Below, one piece after another: positions 11,725-23,774 of a stretch of DNA of 64,000 bases (positions are counted from its first letter, which is position 1; each line of letters begins with the position of its first letter). A program made the translations under genes and the position numbers. The notes under the pieces are model-generated. The model worked only from the letters and a program-made list of their open reading frames with translations. It did not search any database and was not told the origin of the DNA. This DNA is from Acanthosepion esculentum. Lineage: Eukaryota > Mollusca > Cephalopoda > Sepiida > Sepiidae. The DNA lies in NCBI GenBank assembly GCA_964036315.1, contig OZ038508.1, positions 42,225,387 through 42,289,386 of the forward strand, given 5' to 3'.

Positions 11725-12800
11725 TGGGTAGAATCCTGTTTCAAAACAGTGACATTAAAGAATATTGACCGAAATCATCGAAAGAATTTCTAAAGATAAT
11801 GTACCGTATGGCAGGAATAGAACCTGTGTTCCTTATTTTCTGGGTAGCCATCTGTGAGCTAGATGTGCCGTTTTTGTTTCGGCTAAGGAGATCATCTCTG
11901 TTTAAAGTAACAGAAAAGATGTTCGATTTGGGAAAAAACATCCATTTATTGATTGCTTAATTATATTACTTATATTGAACCATAGACACTATTTACATAT
12001 ATCGCATCCTAAATAAGGTAACACGGGTGACAGGAAAATGTTACTATTTAGTTGATGTGTATAATACACGACGATAACTTTTATGTATCACAATCATCAA
12101 TCCCTCGATTGCTTCAGTTGTCCAGTGTAGTGCTAGGGGTGGGAGAAATAGACAAGTTCCTCCAGTCTGGTTTGTTGAGTGTGGCTCTCGGGAGTTCCTG
12201 CATTGTCAATCTTTCTCTGCAAAATACAGGATGCTAACATTCGCGTGTCTGATGGTAATACCCTGCGCTGGTAGTTTGGTGTTTGTAGCCCACTTGCCAC
12301 GCTCATTCTGGAGTGAGTCAATGGGACGCGCAGCCATTGTTGAATGCTTTAATTCTTCTTCCTCGTGATCCTTTCTGTTGTGCTTTTAGTTAAACGGCGC
12401 CCAACTCTACTTCAAGATATGTGCAAGTCTCTGGAAAAAATGTGTATTATTCACGAGTAATTCTGGTAATTACTAGCAATTTTCTCACGTGAATAAAGAA
12501 AACCTTTGTGGAAATTGGTTGGCAAACTATATTACTTAGATCGTTGATAAGCTTAAAGATCAAAACTGTGTAAATTATTTAAATATTCCTTGATATTAAA
12601 GATTCCATCTATTTTTAAACTACTTTCGTTTATATTCAGTTTCTCTTTAGATACTAAGTTGACATTTATTACAGAAAAATGTGTTGCAACTGCAAACTAG
12701 CGTGTAAACTTTAGTCAATTCAGCCAGTTGTTCCATTGTTGTTGTATAATTTAACTGAGTATTTTTCAACGCAAATTGTTTAAATCTGTAATTACTACTG
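11725..12800. other. No gene seen
   Basis: This could hide the 5' half of the Tc1-like element, but no transposase motif was legible. No other support. Confidence 0.45.
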
Positions 12801-12851
12801 TTTTACATTTTACAAACAATATTTTGGAATCTTTCTCGCAGTAAGCTTGGG

Positions 12852-12907
12852 TCTCATCCTCGTCGCCACTGTTGTATGTTTTACAAACAGTGGCGACGAG
12901 GATGAGA
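12852..12907. repeat. 22-bp perfect palindrome with tRNA-Ser-like primer-binding site
   Basis: Arms 12852-12873 and 12886-12907 are perfectly complementary over 22 bp around a 12-nt loop. The right arm contains TGGCGACGAGGATGAGATTC, which closely matches the complement of the 3' end of metazoan tRNA-Ser(GCU), whose mature end is ATCCTCGTCGCCA. Such a site normally follows the 5' LTR of a retrotransposon. Weaker symmetry extends about 50 bp outside each arm. A partial match (AACAGTGGCGAC) is at 23440. The primer-binding-site reading is inference from the tRNA sequence. Confidence 0.6.
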
Positions 12908-12964
12908 TTCAAACTCACAGCAAGAAAAAACCCCAAACACTGTAAAACATACAACAATATCAAA

Positions 12965-13815
12965 CATTAAATGCAATAGTAAAAGGGTGCGGCAGAACCC
13001 CACCCCCGGGCAACACAAATGTGACAGTTTAAAATGTGAGTTATTTTTGTCGCACTCTGTATTATGGAAGAGATCTCGTAGTATTAATAATAATGTTTTA
13101 GTTTTGATTCTCTGTATTCTGTAACAGAAGACAGAAAGAAGAAACGAAAACATAAACATGTATTTCTTCATCGTCTCGCTCTTTTCAATGTCATTAACTT
13201 ACACGTCTCTTTGTCTCTATTCTCAGTTCAGTTGCGCTTCCTTTTCCTTAATCAAAGGATGACTTCCTCTTCGTTTTTCCTTCCGATACTTTCTCCGGAA
13301 TAGAGAATCAGGTACGACCTTCTCTCTTCATAAGAAGGCCTTCTATAGATTCGTAGGAAATGGATTATATAGATAATGTTGCTAGGTACAAACGCATTCT
13401 AATCTCGGGAGAAAGAACCTTTATCATGTGATAAGAAGAATGATTGAGGGAAAAAGAAGCAATTTATGGCATATCATTTCATTTATGTTGGTCAAAAAGC
13501 GTAAAGTGCATTGTAACATGACTCTTACTGAAGATCCAGCTCAGCTTCGTTCAAGTATCCAAATCAAATGGATTTGTGTTAATCCAGAAATTGATATGGT
13601 TAGTTGGCTTGATAAATCGCTGTTTAGATTACAGTAGATCAACGATGTACATAAACAACGGGCTTATGTATCACATAATTTCGTAATCGATTTTATGGAT
13701 CTACATATATATTGGTGCGTTGCTAAGTGCTTACAACGTTCTCTTCCCGGGCACTAGATTGGTGTTCGGATCTCAGCATAGCTGATTTTTCAGAAAGGTG
13801 ATATTTTTAAAAAAT
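12965..13815. other. No gene seen
   Basis: Mixed sequence that may include retrotransposon leader downstream of the palindrome. No coding frame was recognised. Confidence 0.45.
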
Positions 13816-13930
13816 CAGTTCACCCCCAAGCAAGGCGATAATGCCACTAAGACGCAAGGACCATACTGTGAATGAAAGACAATTAAAAGACTTTAGAAGG
13901 AACCTGGAAACCCAATCCTAAAGAATAAAA
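13816..13930 (+). repeat. Dispersed repeat E, fragment
   Basis: CAGTTCACCCCCAAGCAAGG, then ATGCCACTAAGACGCAAGG, matches 17577-17620 (TCACCGCAAGCAAGGCGG, then GTGCCACTAACACGCAAGG). The shared block is short. Confidence 0.5.
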
Positions 13931-14319
13931 AAGAAGTAAATCTCTACATCTGTTAAAAAACCGGAATGGATTGTGAACGAGACGCGCTTAACATTATAGG
14001 TCTGCGAGACGATCCCAGCGTGCGGTACAATTTGCAAACTGTCTTAAAACCCAAGTCTTGTGAGTTATTTTCTTTTTCGAACGGAGCTGTTTAGATTTAG
14101 ATGCTTTATTTTACGGGCACACCAACCCTACATATCGAGCGGTATGGAAGTTGTCGATGGCTGTTCTAACACACAGTCGCAAGTCAATGTGACCGAGGGC
14201 TTCATGATACTGGCGTTGTTCAAATTGCTGGTCAAGCTATATTATGCGTGTTCCCATAGAAAATCTAACTAACGAGTTGCAGTATAAATCAAAGGTGAGC
14301 TCTGTGGGTGTTGGAAAAA

Positions 14320-15950
14320 CACAATCGGTACGTCAGTGTTGTCCACTGTTGCTCTTACTTTACGCTTGGGCGTTGAAACCCCCTCCTTCGCCGGCTAAAG
14401 ATTCTTGGAGTGTGGTGCGGGCTCGGTCCCCAGCTGAAAAAGAATTGGTCCGGAGTACAGTCAAAGGTGAAAGCGGCAGTCCAGACTTGAATTCCAAGGC
14501 GGTTGTCCGTAAAGGGCAAAGCGAAGGAGTGTGCTACTTTGTCTTTCCGATTATTATTTATCGATTGGCTGTACTTCCACTCTACAAAAACAAAAAGAAG
14601 ACTCTCGATCGCCTGTTGGCTACCCTCTTGTGTGGTGGTCGCAAGAATCTGGTCTGTAGAGAGACTGTTGCTCAACGTCCGTGTCATGTGGGCTGGGAGT
14701 GCCGCACTTGTTTCATCGGAAAGCTTTAAGGTTGGTGTTCCTACGCTGTGCGTTGGCGGAAGAGTCGATTTTGGAAGAGAGTGTTAGGTACACTTTCCAT
14801 AGCATTACCATCACTCTCTCCGTGTCCGTGGTAGAACGATATCGTAAGCCTCGGAATCAATCGAAATTTCTGCGGTATTGTCGGGCGGCCTTAAGGGATC
14901 TTTCTCGTTCCAGTGACCTTTCACTGCCTCGTAGGCTATTGTATCGTGATTTAGTGGCGGGGGTCGCGACGGTACGCCTTTGTGACCGGCTCGGCTAGTT
15001 GGCATCAGTATTGCGCGCCTTCTGGTTTTGGGCGGTATTGGCGAACTACTTCAGCAAACCTGAGTTTTCACTTACCTGGCGATTGATTCGTAAACGTAGC
15101 CTTCAGATGGGGGCTGTGTGGTTTTGCCGACCGTCATCGGTGTGATCTTGGTTTAGAAGAAACGGCTTCACGCGCCTTCTACCATTGTCCTCAGGTGCGC
15201 CATTTCTGGGACTTTGTTGGTGAGTTGACGGCTCGTATTGCTCCCGATCAGCTTGTGTCCATTGATATTGCGTATACTTGTGACAATGTGTCGCCCCCGT
15301 TCTCCGGGGTGAAACGGATGGCGTTTCTCACGTTGCTAGCCGTATCAAGAAAGGTGGTATGGACGGTGCGAATGGAGGGAATCTTGCGATATGAGAGTTA
15401 TTCTCATCAGGATCTGGTTGGATTCTTTGGGCATCATCTCCGGATGAAGATCAGATGCGATAGAAAGAGTTTGATATCGACAGATTTCAGCGAAAGATGG
15501 ATATCTGCAGCGAGCCTGCTTCGCGTGAACGGAGGTAGCCTTGACTTTCTCTTTTAAGTAACTTTAAGCACAACGGGGCGGTTTCCTGTAAACCCTCCCC
15601 TGGTTAATTTAGACTTTTTAAAAATGTTTTTTAGTTAATAAGAATAAGTTTTATTCCCGGTCTGTTTCCGGCATTATCTTTTGTTATGATCCATTTCCTG
15701 ATTCCCTCCACCCAGTTTATTTTCTTCCCTTTTTTCCATCTCGGCTGGGTCAGACTTTGATTTTTCCCAATCTACTGTTTAACTTTTCCCTTCCCACGCC
15801 ATTAGTGAGTGCGCTGCTTGATTTTGTTGAACGGCTGAATGCAGTGGCTTCTTACTAGTTTAAGTTGTGGACGGGTCCTACTAATCTGTATTGTTTTAGT
15901 TTGATTATTTTGTTGTATTTTTAGTATCGTTTTCTTGGTTTATCCCCTCC
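14320..15950 (+). pseudogene. TX1-like LINE: reverse transcriptase C-terminal part and 3' UTR
   Basis: GC-rich compared with its surroundings. Near 14325 a frame gives SVRQCCPLLLLLYAW, a decayed VRQGCPLSPLLYA reverse transcriptase motif. At 14681-14998 a frame contains YCRAALRDLSRSSDLSLPRR, and at 15195-15557 a frame contains RHFWDFVGELTARIAPDQL and MKIRCDRKSL. I recall these blocks from long LINE proteins often labelled TX1-like. The catalytic motif is lost by a deletion before 14320, and at least two frameshifts separate the blocks. A thymine-rich 3' UTR appears to run to about 15950. Clade assignment is from memory and should be treated as provisional. Confidence 0.6.
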
Positions 15951-16036
15951 CCCATTATTTCATGCAATATGAAATTTGTTTTATATATTTTTGTAAAGAA
16001 AAAGTAAAAAATAAGGCAATATGAACTGCATACATT

Positions 16037-16655
16037 TTTACATCATAGATTGTTTTGTAGGTCCCTTGTGAACATGTGGTATTGTGGTACATGTAGGATT
16101 GGAAGGTGATGGACAAGTTCTTGTTGTGATTGACCATATTATATTGAATTAAGGGGTAGTGATGTGATTGACTAGGATAGTCAGTGAAGACCAGACTTTC
16201 TCCTCGTGCCACAATTTCGTAGTTTTTACAAAATAAGCATACATTTCTAGTATAGGTTCCCATTGAAGATATGGTATTCTGGTATATGTCGGATTGAATG
16301 GTGACGGATGAGTTCTTTTGGTGACTGAGTAAATTGTAACGGATGAATAGGTCGGGAATCTGATTAACTAGGTCTAGGATAGTCAATGTTGATAAGCCTT
16401 TCCTCATTTCCCCTTCGGCCTTGTGCGACAATTGTTTATAAAAAGTAAACAATAGTGTAGTTTCCCTGTGAAGATGTGGCATTGTGGTATATGTCTGACT
16501 GAATTGTGATGGATAAGTTCTTTTAGTGATTGAGTAAATTGTATTGAACGAATAGGTCGTGATTGTGATTGACTAGGATAGTTAATAAAGACCAGCCCTT
16601 CTACACATCCTCTTCAGCATACGATTTTTTGTAATATTACAAAGAATAGACATTC
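16037..16655. repeat. Three-copy tandem repeat, about 195-205 bp unit
   Basis: Three diverged units begin near 16058, 16253 and 16458. Shared segments in order are ACATGTGGTATTGTGG or GATATGGTATTCTGG, GATGGACAAGTTCTTGT-type sequence, GTGATTGACTAGGATAGT-type sequence, and a pyrimidine-rich end. A 175-codon frame on the minus strand crosses the units and is not thought to be real. Confidence 0.75.
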
Positions 16656-16659
16656 ATTC

Positions 16660-17575
16660 CCTCCCCTCTGGGAAATCAAGAAGAATCGAAAGATATTGAT
16701 CGTTTTCATTTTAAAAGCCGGGTCCTATTCCTCATAGGAATTCTTCTATAATGCCCTGTCTTTTAGTGGCGTTGTTAATCATAGTTTTTCACAACTTCCT
16801 ATCGTCTCTAGCTCTTCATAATATTTATTTTTGCCATATCTCGCGGTGTTCGCACTGTCATCCATGCACATAAGGACGTCATGTAAGTGATCTTCTATCA
16901 CCCCTTTTCTTTTACTTTAAACATATTATGCGAGTGACAAATTGTCCACGCCCTCCGTCCTAATTTTGTGTCCTAAAAATGTCAACACGACGACCTGTGA
17001 TTTAATTTTAGCACAACCATCAACGGCTCCTAAATAGTTCTGTCTACCCAATTCCCCTCACATCGTTTGGGTTAAACTTTGCTTTGGTTTTCAGACACTT
17101 TCCAAAGGTGTCGCGCACTGACCGATAATATTGACTCTACCTTCCTAACAAATCGACAAAGTCGGAGATCGAACGTTCTATCCACTCGACCTCGCTGAAG
17201 AGATTAAATAAATCTAACGCGAAGACATATCCTTGACTTACACTCTTTTCTCTTTTTGTGTACTTAGACAATTCCTTTTTTATCCACATGCAGGTGTTTA
17301 TTCGCAGTATAAGTTTGGATTACTCTAACAACCCTAAATATATCTAGTTTTTGTAGCGGTTCAAATATATCACTGTGTCGTACCCTATTTTTTCTCTATT
17401 TGTATTGCTCTCTCCGACATCATTCTGATCCGAAATATCGCCGTTTTTAAAACTTAGTATCCGTGTAAAGTCACATTAATTTACTTTTTAATTCTAATTT
17501 TACTTCTATTCATCAGCATTTGGATTATTTTGATTGTTTCTGTTGCTCATTAAACTGAATGTCCTTTTTCTTAAG
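16660..17575. other. No gene seen
   Basis: The minus strand near 17195 has a tRNA-like patch (GAGGTCGAGTGGATAG then CGTTCGATCTCCG), but the two boxes are too close for a gene. Nothing else was recognised. Confidence 0.45.
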
Positions 17576-17576
17576 G

Positions 17577-17925
17577 CAATTCACCGCAAGCAAGGCGGGA
17601 GTGCCACTAACACGCAAGGGGTTACAGAGGATTGAGAATAAGAGTAAAGAGGCATGTTTGGGGAAAAGGATACAGAGAAGAACAGGAAACAAGTTCAGAG
17701 TGTCAGATGTCGATTGACATTACACTTGAATATTTAAACATTATATACATCAGGGAAGCAAGCAAGGGCGTTCTACAGACGGGAAGTGCGAGAAAAGAAG
17801 CTGTTTGATTAGAAGAGACGGTTACATTTAACCATTTTGACAGTGAAAGGTGTGACCGAGATGCCAGCCTGGTAGCTCGCTTAAATTCATATAGTCCGGG
17901 AACCATAGAGTTCGCCTTCATTTGC
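17577..17925 (+). repeat. Dispersed repeat E
   Basis: Shares its 5' block with 13816-13865. Its 3' block (GAGACGGTTACATTTAACCA, CAGTGAAAGGTGTGACC, CTTAAATTCATATAGTC) is shared with 59335-59495, in the same order. No protein was recognised. Confidence 0.55.
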
Positions 17926-17937
17926 ACTTGGCCTATT

Positions 17938-18775
17938 AGGCTGCGCTACGAAGATGGGCCTTCTTAGGTATTCTGGTATGTCACCACTGTCGCATATTTC
18001 ATTTATGATTTCCTTAATCTTGTCAATGCCGAAAGCTAATTCCATGTGATCTTGCTGCTTTGTTCCTGTTCATCTTGTCAGGTAGTGATCTTTGTTCACG
18101 TTTTAATATTTCAAGTTCCTCCATATTTTTGCCCATTGCAGTTTTTTCTATTTCTCTTAATGTGAAACAGTTCTCCAACGAACTCGGTCCATCTTAGGCG
18201 TATATTTTGCTTTTTTATGAGTACTTCCTCCTGTTATATTTGACAAGCGGATGATGAACACATTTTTGTCGTGTTGTTTTATTCTTTTAGGCATACTTGG
18301 CTTATGTTTGCTACTCATTCTTTCTATTTTATTAATTTATCCGTTCTGTTAAATTGTACCTGCATTTGTCTAATTTCTGTGTAATTTGTGTCATTTCTTA
18401 GCATTGTTTGTTGTCTCCTTTTTCATCAATTCAAAAATTTCATCTGTCATCCATTGTTTTTTCCTTGTCTTTTCTCTTGTTTTCCATGAGATGATCTCAT
18501 TTGCTGATATTCCTTGTGCTTTTTTAAACGTGTTCCAATCTGAATTTCTAGTCTCAAGCAAGTTATCTTTCTTTTTAACTATATCTACATACATCTGTTT
18601 GTATCTTGGGTCCTTCAAGAGTTTGTTGCATTTGTAGCAGAAGGAGCGCATGGTTTCACCATACACATATGCGTTGAAAACATTAGCAGCAGCTATGCAG
18701 CTTTGACGCACGCGTAGGAAAATTTTGGAACCATTCGCAGTGCGATTCCCAAGTGGATAGGTCTCTTTCATACCG
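17938..18775 (-). pseudogene. LINE fragment: endonuclease-RT linker and RT N-terminus (family K)
   Basis: The frame from 18771 to 18391 contains KKQWMTDEIFELMKKE, matching the K-x-x-W-M-T-D-E-I block between endonuclease and reverse transcriptase in a widespread LINE type. Further 3' on the minus strand (about 18055-17950), FGIDKIKEIINEICDSGDIP matches the start of the reverse transcriptase domain. The same segment (FGIDKIREIINEIY) occurs at about 46600, so this is the same family as the 46.4-48.7 kb copy. Several stops and frameshifts lie between the blocks. The 3' end is cut by repeat E. Confidence 0.75.
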
Positions 18776-19838
18776 TTCTGGGAATGGAGTAGAACATGAA
18801 ACTAACCGCTTCGTGAACAGATGCCCATGGCTTACAGGGGCAACTCATTTACACTTTCACTCACCAACAGAATAAGTTTAACCACTTTCGTATATTCCTT
18901 TTTACAGGGACTATCATAAGAACATTCTTTGAATTTACATTTCCCTTCAGGAATTCTCTTTGAAGATTCTCAATACTAAAGCTTCTCCATAGAATAAACA
19001 TTTCTATCTCATTCTATTCATTCATTGTCTTGTCTGCCTATTTTCCCAACAAAGTTAACACTTGTAATTTTGTTCGTTATCACACGACACGTTAGCAATC
19101 TCAAACAACAACTCCTAAACCAAATACAATATATTGAAGTGTAGTAGTTGCTTTCGTTTTCCTCCTTTTCAGTAATTTTACATTGAGGTAGCATATGACC
19201 TGAATCTAGTCGCCCCCGCAATCGGAATTAGGACATGTTTTACATTGTAAAAATGCTTTTTCGAACATTATTTTTTTTAAATAATGTAATAAATCTGCTT
19301 CATTTCGTGTATTCGTGAAAGCAAGTTTTGTTTACTCTTTGGTCATTTGTTCTACTCCATTAGGCTCATCATTCGTACGTTCTTTCCTAGTTGTGAGTTC
19401 GAATTCTCAACTATTTCATCTTCGCTTTCTTGTCGGACGTAGGTATTCCATAATGGCGTTAATTTTCTGCAGTTGCTATTGGTTTCTGCTACAGTGACAA
19501 CAGTTTTAAAAAGTTATCAGTACTTTGTATTTACAAATATCAAAATTCATTTGAGATAAATAATGATCTCCCTGTGCAAGTGTCTCCGTAAAAGCGAAAA
19601 TGAAGCTTAAATGTTTAAGAAATTAAAAATAAAAACCGCGGAAAATTCCAAATTGTGAAACATGACAATAATTTATTACACATAATGCTCTCGCATCTGT
19701 TGAAACGCATTATCTACTGCCTAGGAGTATTCATATCCTCTGATCTCCATCATGTTAGGTTATTTTACCAAACTGCCACTCACATGTTATTTGGACAAGA
19801 CAAAGCCTTATTGTCTGGAAGGTTTAACCTCGACTGTT
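18776..19838. other. No gene seen
   Basis: No supported feature. Flanking DNA of the mariner. Confidence 0.5.
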
Positions 19839-19841
19839 ATA

Positions 19842-21130
19842 TCAGGTCATCCCATAAGTTTTGTCCGAATTTTGAATTTTGAAACAAGTGACCAAATGTT
19901 ACATTTAATTACAGATTCAATCAACAATGTATTTTCCCTGATTATCTATGGCTTCCTCCCATCTATTAACAAGCTTACTAATTTCATTACTGTAAAATTC
20001 TTTTGGCTTTGATTCGAAGAACTCACAAATGTCAGTTTTAACCTCTTCCTATGTTACAAAAAGCTGTTTCTTCCGGATGATTCTGTAAGCTACGAAACAA
20101 ATGGTAGTCTGAAGGAGCAAGGTCGGGAGAATAAGGTGGATGAGGAATTTTCTCCCAACCAAATTCTTCGATCTTTTGTGATGTGATTCTTGCTGTGTGT
20201 GGTAGCGCATTGCCCTGATGAAACATCACCCGTTTTCGATTCACTAGAGCAGGTCTTTTTTCCCTCAAAGCTTGGTTCAAACGCTCTAATTGCTGACATT
20301 ATATTTGAGCATTAATTGTTGCATTAGGTGGTAAGACTTCAAAGTGGATTATTCCTTGGCAATCCCACCAGATTGAAAGAAGAACCTTTTGCCCATGAAG
20401 TTCCCTTCTCGACTGTTCCTGGTGTCCTTTCCCTTTACCAAGCCACTGTCAACGACGCTTAACATTTCGATAAAAGAGCCACTATTCGTCGCTAGTTACA
20501 AGTCTATCCAAAAAAGGTGAAACAATTTGGCGAGAATGGAGAAAAGAGCAGATGTCAACTCGGGATTTGAGGTTGTTTTCAAACAATTCATGAGGCACCC
20601 ATTTTCCAAGTTTAGGAATTTTTTCAACTTGTTGAAGATGACGATGAACAATTGTATGGTTTGAACTGAGAACCACTGCCAATTACTCAACTAATGAAGC
20701 AGGATTTTCTTCAAGGGCTGCTTCAAGAAGCTTTTCATCAAACACAACTGTACGTCCGGTTCGATATTCATCTTCAAGGGTGAAATCTTCATCTCTGAAT
20801 TTTGCAAACCATCTTCTGCAAGTTCTTTCATTCACACATTCCTCTCCATAAACTGAGTGAATGTTTCTAGCCGCTTCGGCTGCTGAGTTTCCTTTCTTGT
20901 ACTCATAAATCATTATGTGCCTCAAATGAATCTTGGGTACTTCCATGTTAGCAGGGTTTTATTCAAACAAAATTTAATTTTATTGTTCTCTGAAATAAAA
21001 TTCGATCAGTTTAAAGGCGTCTAAACATAAAAATCATGTTCAACTCCATTAGACATTATAAAATACTCTTTAAATTTCGTTCAATTGAACAGAAAGTTAA
21101 AATTCGGACAGAACTTATGGGATGACCTAA
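19842..21130 (-). mobile_element. Full-length inactive mariner transposon
   Basis: Near-perfect inverted ends of about 30 bp (AGGTCATCCCATAAGTT, then TGTCCGAATTTT) lie at 19844-19875 and 21098-21128. TA dinucleotides flank the element at 19840-19841 and 21131-21132, the expected mariner target duplication. Total length is 1,289 bp, typical for the family. It encodes one transposase on the minus strand. Unlike most elements here, both ends survive. Confidence 0.93.
20038..20946 (-). pseudogene. Mariner transposase, dead by stop codons
   Basis: Cut-and-paste DDE transposase, N terminus at 20946. The helix-turn-helix part includes NERTCRRWFAKFRDEDF and EDEYRTGRT. Then come IVHRHLQ, VTSDE (first catalytic D), FHQGNALPHTA and YSPDLAPSDYHLF (third catalytic D of the D,D34D set). 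The second catalytic aspartate (normally HQDNARPH) is glycine here (codon GGC). One reading frame is kept throughout, with in-frame stops near 20683, 20480, 20458 and 20302. Decay therefore came mostly by substitutions. It cannot encode an active enzyme. Confidence 0.92.
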
Positions 21131-21132
21131 TA

Positions 21133-21690
21133 CTTTGATGTATAATAAAGACAGAATGGACGTGTATGAAGAAGATGAATGTAAAGCTGTACAGTTTTTA
21201 CTTGGACATATGTCTGACTACACATGGCAGCAATAACGTTAGAGTCAATATTTTTTTCTTTTAATAAAAGCAACCACAAGTTTTCTCTCTTTGTTTATCA
21301 TTTTCCTGTACAATTTCAACAGGGCGATAAACGTAAGCGAGAAACAGCATGGAAAACAAGAAAATATCATTAGCAAAAACATTTCTACGTTTGTTTTTGT
21401 CAGGCTTTCACCCTTTGCCTTTAGCCTGAGGCTGCGACGGCGAGAAGAAAACAGAAAAAGCTGCTGATAAACAAGGAAACATGTTAGATTAATTAAAACA
21501 AGCACAAAAACATCGACTTATATACAAAATAAGAACTGATAGTTTTGTGTCCAAATGAAAATACAAGCGTGTTAAAATATACACATAATTCTATCAATCT
21601 GTCTATGGATGGTTGTGTACATTGGCTCGAAGCGAAATAATAATGTCGGATTAAAATAAATCCGGTAATTTTACATTGTATGTATGTGTG
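21133..21690. other. No gene seen
   Basis: No supported feature. Confidence 0.5.
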
Positions 21691-21694
<4 letters not shown>

Positions 21695-21752
<58 letters not shown>

Positions 21753-21781
21753 TCAGAGGAAACATTCATGACAGTAATGTT

Positions 21782-21824
<43 letters not shown>
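21695..21824. repeat. Two TA microsatellites
   Basis: TA runs at about 21695-21749 and 21785-21818. The second ends in a CA run. Confidence 0.95.
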
Positions 21825-21825
<1 letters not shown>

Positions 21826-22239
21826 AAAGTTTCTCTTCTGTTATTTGAATATTATTATACTGATTTGTGGAAGTGGTTCGAGTTATATACAGTTTTGATT
21901 TCTCAATAATCTATTTAACCAGTTTCATATCTATCTTTCTCTCTCTCTCTATATATATATATGAGCATGCATATACGCTATATTCTCGGGAAATTTGAAG
22001 AACTAACTTTGAAGCTAATTTTAAGGGGTTGAATCATACGCGACCAAACTATATAAATTACCTTCATAATTAGATCTGCAAAGCTTTCATGATACGCGAC
22101 TATATACGGTATCTAAATATTCATTTATCGATGGATGATTACGGTGTGTATATGTAATATATGTAGAGAGTGAGAGGTCGATCTGTTTGTCTGACTGATT
22201 GACTATGTCAATAGAAAACTATACTATAAAAAATCACAC

Positions 22240-22274
<35 letters not shown>
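22240..22274. repeat. TA microsatellite
   Basis: About 35 bp of TA with one TT interruption. Confidence 0.9.
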
Positions 22275-22277
<3 letters not shown>

Positions 22278-22304
22278 ATTTACTCATCGCACCTATTTTA
22301 TATT

Positions 22305-22640
22305 TTTAATTTTGCGCATGCACTTTGTCTTTGATTTTGTCGACGGCATAGGATAGAATGGTCAGTTGGGCACCGACTGTGATAAAGAGTGCCATGACGC
22401 AATTCTCTTCACCTGAAATTGGTAAACAGCATGCTGTACTGATTGGCACTCCGGTCGGAAGCTCCAGTACGAATATTTCAGATTGTTTGGGTGTCAATCT
22501 GAGCACAATGCAGAGGATGCGGACAGAGTTGGATGATATATCCAGTCAGCATCATGGTGTTTTGAGTGATCACCAGTAATAGCGGCGTTATGCTTACATG
22601 CTATGGTTATCCGTCTATAGAGAGAGACGGATGGAGTCAG
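22305..22640 (+). pseudogene. Tc1/mariner-type transposase, 5' UTR and N-terminal helix-turn-helix
   Basis: A frame from the ATG at 22394 reads MTQFSSPEIGKQHAVLI and then GVNLSTMQRMRTELDD. This is a DNA-binding helix-turn-helix that I recognise from a transposase family common in molluscs. The frame ends at about 22579 and similarity fades by about 22640. The 100 bp upstream of the start (TTTGATTTTGTCGAC, GGTCAGTTGGGCACC) match, inverted, the 5' end of the element at 35735-36200. The two are thus pieces of one family. Confidence 0.65.
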
Positions 22641-22649
22641 TGAAATGAT

Positions 22650-23650
22650 CACCAGTGAATAGAGATAGAATGAAGACGGTCAGAAGATCCTGAAACATGA
22701 TCATATTTCAGAAAGACAGTGTAGCTCGATGACAAATATAAGCAGGAAAAGACAGGTAAATGGTAAAAACGAACAGTAATGCAAGGGAGACGAAAATAGT
22801 TCAGAGAAGAAAAGGAAAGAAAATGATTTACTAAAGTAGATTAGTTTGAGCTAGTATTCATTGGTTAGCTTCTGTCACGTGACTCCTTTTTCCTCATTAC
22901 CTTCGCCATTTCCTTGTCGTTAGATGTCTGTTTATTCTCTCGGAATCAATGGCCGGAAATTAATTATTTCATCGTCTAATTAATCTTTTTATTCATCGCA
23001 ACAAGCCAAGAAACAAAAACATTAAAAAAATGGTGGAAAAAAAAATAATATAAATGATTTGATTCAGTTGCCTCATTTTATCGCCAGTACATTTCTTCTA
23101 GTCTTGACCTTTTTTTAAAATTTTCGTTTGAGACATCCATCAACGCCGTCACCTTTTCCTGAATATCGTATTTCCTTTTAAGTCACCAATTTAGTACCTA
23201 AATAAGGTTACATTTTTAATAGAAAATATACTAATTTGACATTATTTTCCTCGTGATTTCATATTGTGAGTAGTCCTTTTAAAGCATTCAAAACTATATA
23301 CAACATATGACACGAAAACTAAAAATAATAAGCACATACGTATACTTAATATATATTCGACAAAGAAAAGTGTTTAGTGTGTATTTACAGATACTAAACA
23401 GAAGATATGAACACTTTTAAGCAGTAGGCACTGTGTTTCAACAGTGGCGACACCGATGTTTGTAAAATGCCACGTTTCGGGCTAAATAATTCAACTGTTA
23501 ATTTACTAAATGAAGAGATAATGTCCAATGGTGCCTATATGAAAAAAATGTTTGTATAAGAAAACATGATGTCATTGTGATGCCACTAACTATTCTGTTT
23601 TTTTTTTTAAATTATGTAGAATGAATAACATTTGGAACATACCATTAATT
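22650..23650. other. No gene seen
   Basis: AT-rich. AACAGTGGCGAC at 23440-23451 matches part of the palindrome arm at 12886. No other feature. Confidence 0.5.
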
Positions 23651-23691
23651 TCTCATTATATATATATATATATAGGATCATTACAAATCCA

Positions 23692-23770
23692 TTATTATTA
23701 CAATGCTCTGTTTTTATATTGAGCTCTCTTTAGATTCCTATCCTCGTTGGAGTTATCCCTACTAAACATA
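23692..23770 (+). repeat. Dispersed repeat G
   Basis: GCTCTGTTTTTATATTGAGC, then TCTCTTTAGATTCCTATCCTC and GTTGG, matches 30484-30560. Both copies sit beside TA tracts. Confidence 0.5.
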
Positions 23771-23774
23771 ATTG

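Noticed and set aside
12133..12321. N-terminal part of the Tc1-like transposase
   Set aside because: The position would fit, but no helix-turn-helix motif could be read in any frame.
15955..16482. 175-codon minus-strand frame
   Set aside because: It crosses the three-copy tandem repeat. The units are read in different registers and there is no recognisable domain.
17190..17215. tRNA gene on the minus strand
   Set aside because: A- and B-box-like motifs are only about 15-20 bp apart, too close for a tRNA, and no acceptor stem could be formed.
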